Shown here: positions 63,681 to 64,000 of the stretch, one piece after another | Layout: each line of letters starts with the position of its first letter | How positions within the stretch are numbered: position 1 is the stretch's first letter | Origin: Endobugula sp965225895 | GTDB lineage: Bacteria > Pseudomonadota > Gammaproteobacteria > Pseudomonadales > Cellvibrionaceae | Reading direction: 5' to 3' | DNA: 64,000 bases | NCBI GenBank assembly: GCA_965225895.1 | Contig: CBDDBR010000011.1 | Coordinates: 1,922,001-1,986,000 of the forward strand | Program-made: the position numbers and the translations under genes | The notes under the pieces: generated by a model | Seen by the model: the letters and a program-made list of their open reading frames with translations, nothing else | Databases searched by the model: none | Told to the model about the DNA's origin: nothing

Positions 63681-64000
63681 TTATTTTGATGTTTTATAAA
63701 ACTTACGCTTAAAGACTATAAATTTCATCATCGTAAAGTTAAAGAACATCGCCGCAGCAATGCCTATTAATGACGCAAACTGAATACGCACATCGGGATA
63801 CGCGTTAAGGCATAACGACACAACCCCATAGTTCACCAACACCCCTACCGACACCGATGCAACATATTTAACAAACTGCTCGGCTATAGGCGCTTCTCGC
63901 GAATGCGAAAAAGTAAAACGACGATTCAATAAAAAGTTAGTGCATACCGATACACCAATCGCAATTGCAACGGCCAATTGATTACCCATACCCATGAGCA
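63681..64000 (-). CDS. GtrA-family membrane protein, N-terminus cut by window end
   Basis: GtrA proteins are small membrane proteins thought to flip polyprenyl-phosphate sugars. About 105 C-terminal residues are present; the family's first helices lie beyond the window. The diagnostic NFLLNRRFTFSHS near the middle, two further membrane helices and a basic end (KFIVFKRKFYKTSK) are seen. The ATG at 63995 is internal, not the real start, because the frame stays open to the edge. Probably in an operon with the GT39-like gene. Confidence 0.88.
   Translation of the reverse strand, partial: LMGMGNQLAVAIAIGVSVCTNFLLNRRFTFSHSREAPIAEQFVKYVASVSVGVLVNYGVVSLCLNAYPDVRIQFASLIGIAAAMFFNFTMMKFIVFKRKFYKTSK

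Noticed and set aside
1..64000. CRISPR arrays, IS elements, prophage, tRNA or rRNA genes
   Set aside because: Looked for regular spaced repeats, transposase-like frames, phage genes and tRNA cloverleaf motifs in the gaps; none found by eye.

Overview
The window is 64 kb of dense, AT-leaning chromosomal DNA from a Gram-negative gammaproteobacterium. The evidence is a lipopolysaccharide (LPS) inner-core and heptose pathway (waaA, waaC, waaF, hldE, gmhA, gmhB, msbA, waaL), a TolC-type outer-membrane channel, lgt, and gene orders known from Escherichia and Pseudomonas. The order tolC<>nudF-yqiB-cpdA-yqiA-parE is the E. coli one, and the grouping HAD/rppH/ptsP/lgt/thyA/folA/ilvD resembles pseudomonads. 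A marine, low-GC relative of the Pseudomonas/Cellvibrio side is my guess; genus is not determinable here. I saw no rRNA, tRNA, insertion sequence, prophage or CRISPR array.

Region 1 (1-9.4 kb): partial parC and an orphan acetolactate-synthase-like gene facing right, then a leftward run nudF-yqiB-cpdA-yqiA-parE followed by a DUF2750 gene, a siderophore-interacting flavoprotein and ytoQ. Region 2 (9.6-15.1 kb): tolC, an EamA transporter, a Nudix/PPK2 pair, a DUF2007 zinc-ribbon protein and avtA.

Region 3 (15.1-31.5 kb) is the envelope block. It holds waaA-msbA, waaF, three leftward glycosyltransferases (GT4, GT2, WaaE-like), a rightward operon GT25-waaL-FAD oxidoreductase-aldo/keto reductase, and a leftward operon gmhA-gmhB-UDP-sugar epimerase-2OG dioxygenase-waaC-hldE. 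Together these make ADP-heptose, build the core, attach Kdo and heptoses, flip lipid A-core, and ligate O-antigen. hldD is not in the window. The GT25-waaL part is more AT-rich than its surroundings, as expected for a variable surface-glycan locus.

Region 4 (31.5-46.4 kb) is mostly nitrogen and amino-acid metabolism: ilvE, glnE, argE, argA and ilvD, plus ndh, an orphan GspE/PilB-type ATPase, and a PAS-PAS-GGDEF-EAL protein with a degenerate GGDEF site. A 415-bp gap before the last gene carries tandem 13-bp repeats and a perfect 19-bp inverted repeat. Region 5 (46.5-58.9 kb): a small secreted protein, a DUF1624 membrane protein, folA-thyA-lgt, a TANGO2/NRDE protein, ptsP-rppH, a HAD phosphatase, gcvT-gcvH without gcvP, a DsbA-like protein, pip and tag. 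Region 6 (58.9-64 kb): a Cache-HAMP protein with no output domain, typA, a GT39-like membrane glycosyltransferase, and a GtrA-family protein cut by the window end.

Most of the window is ordinary core genome. The least explained items are the redox pair attached to waaL, the dioxygenase inside the heptose operon, the repeat-bearing 415-bp gap, the Cache-HAMP orphan and two small genes with strong ribosome-binding sites. I did not find a clear multi-gene system that looks wholly new.
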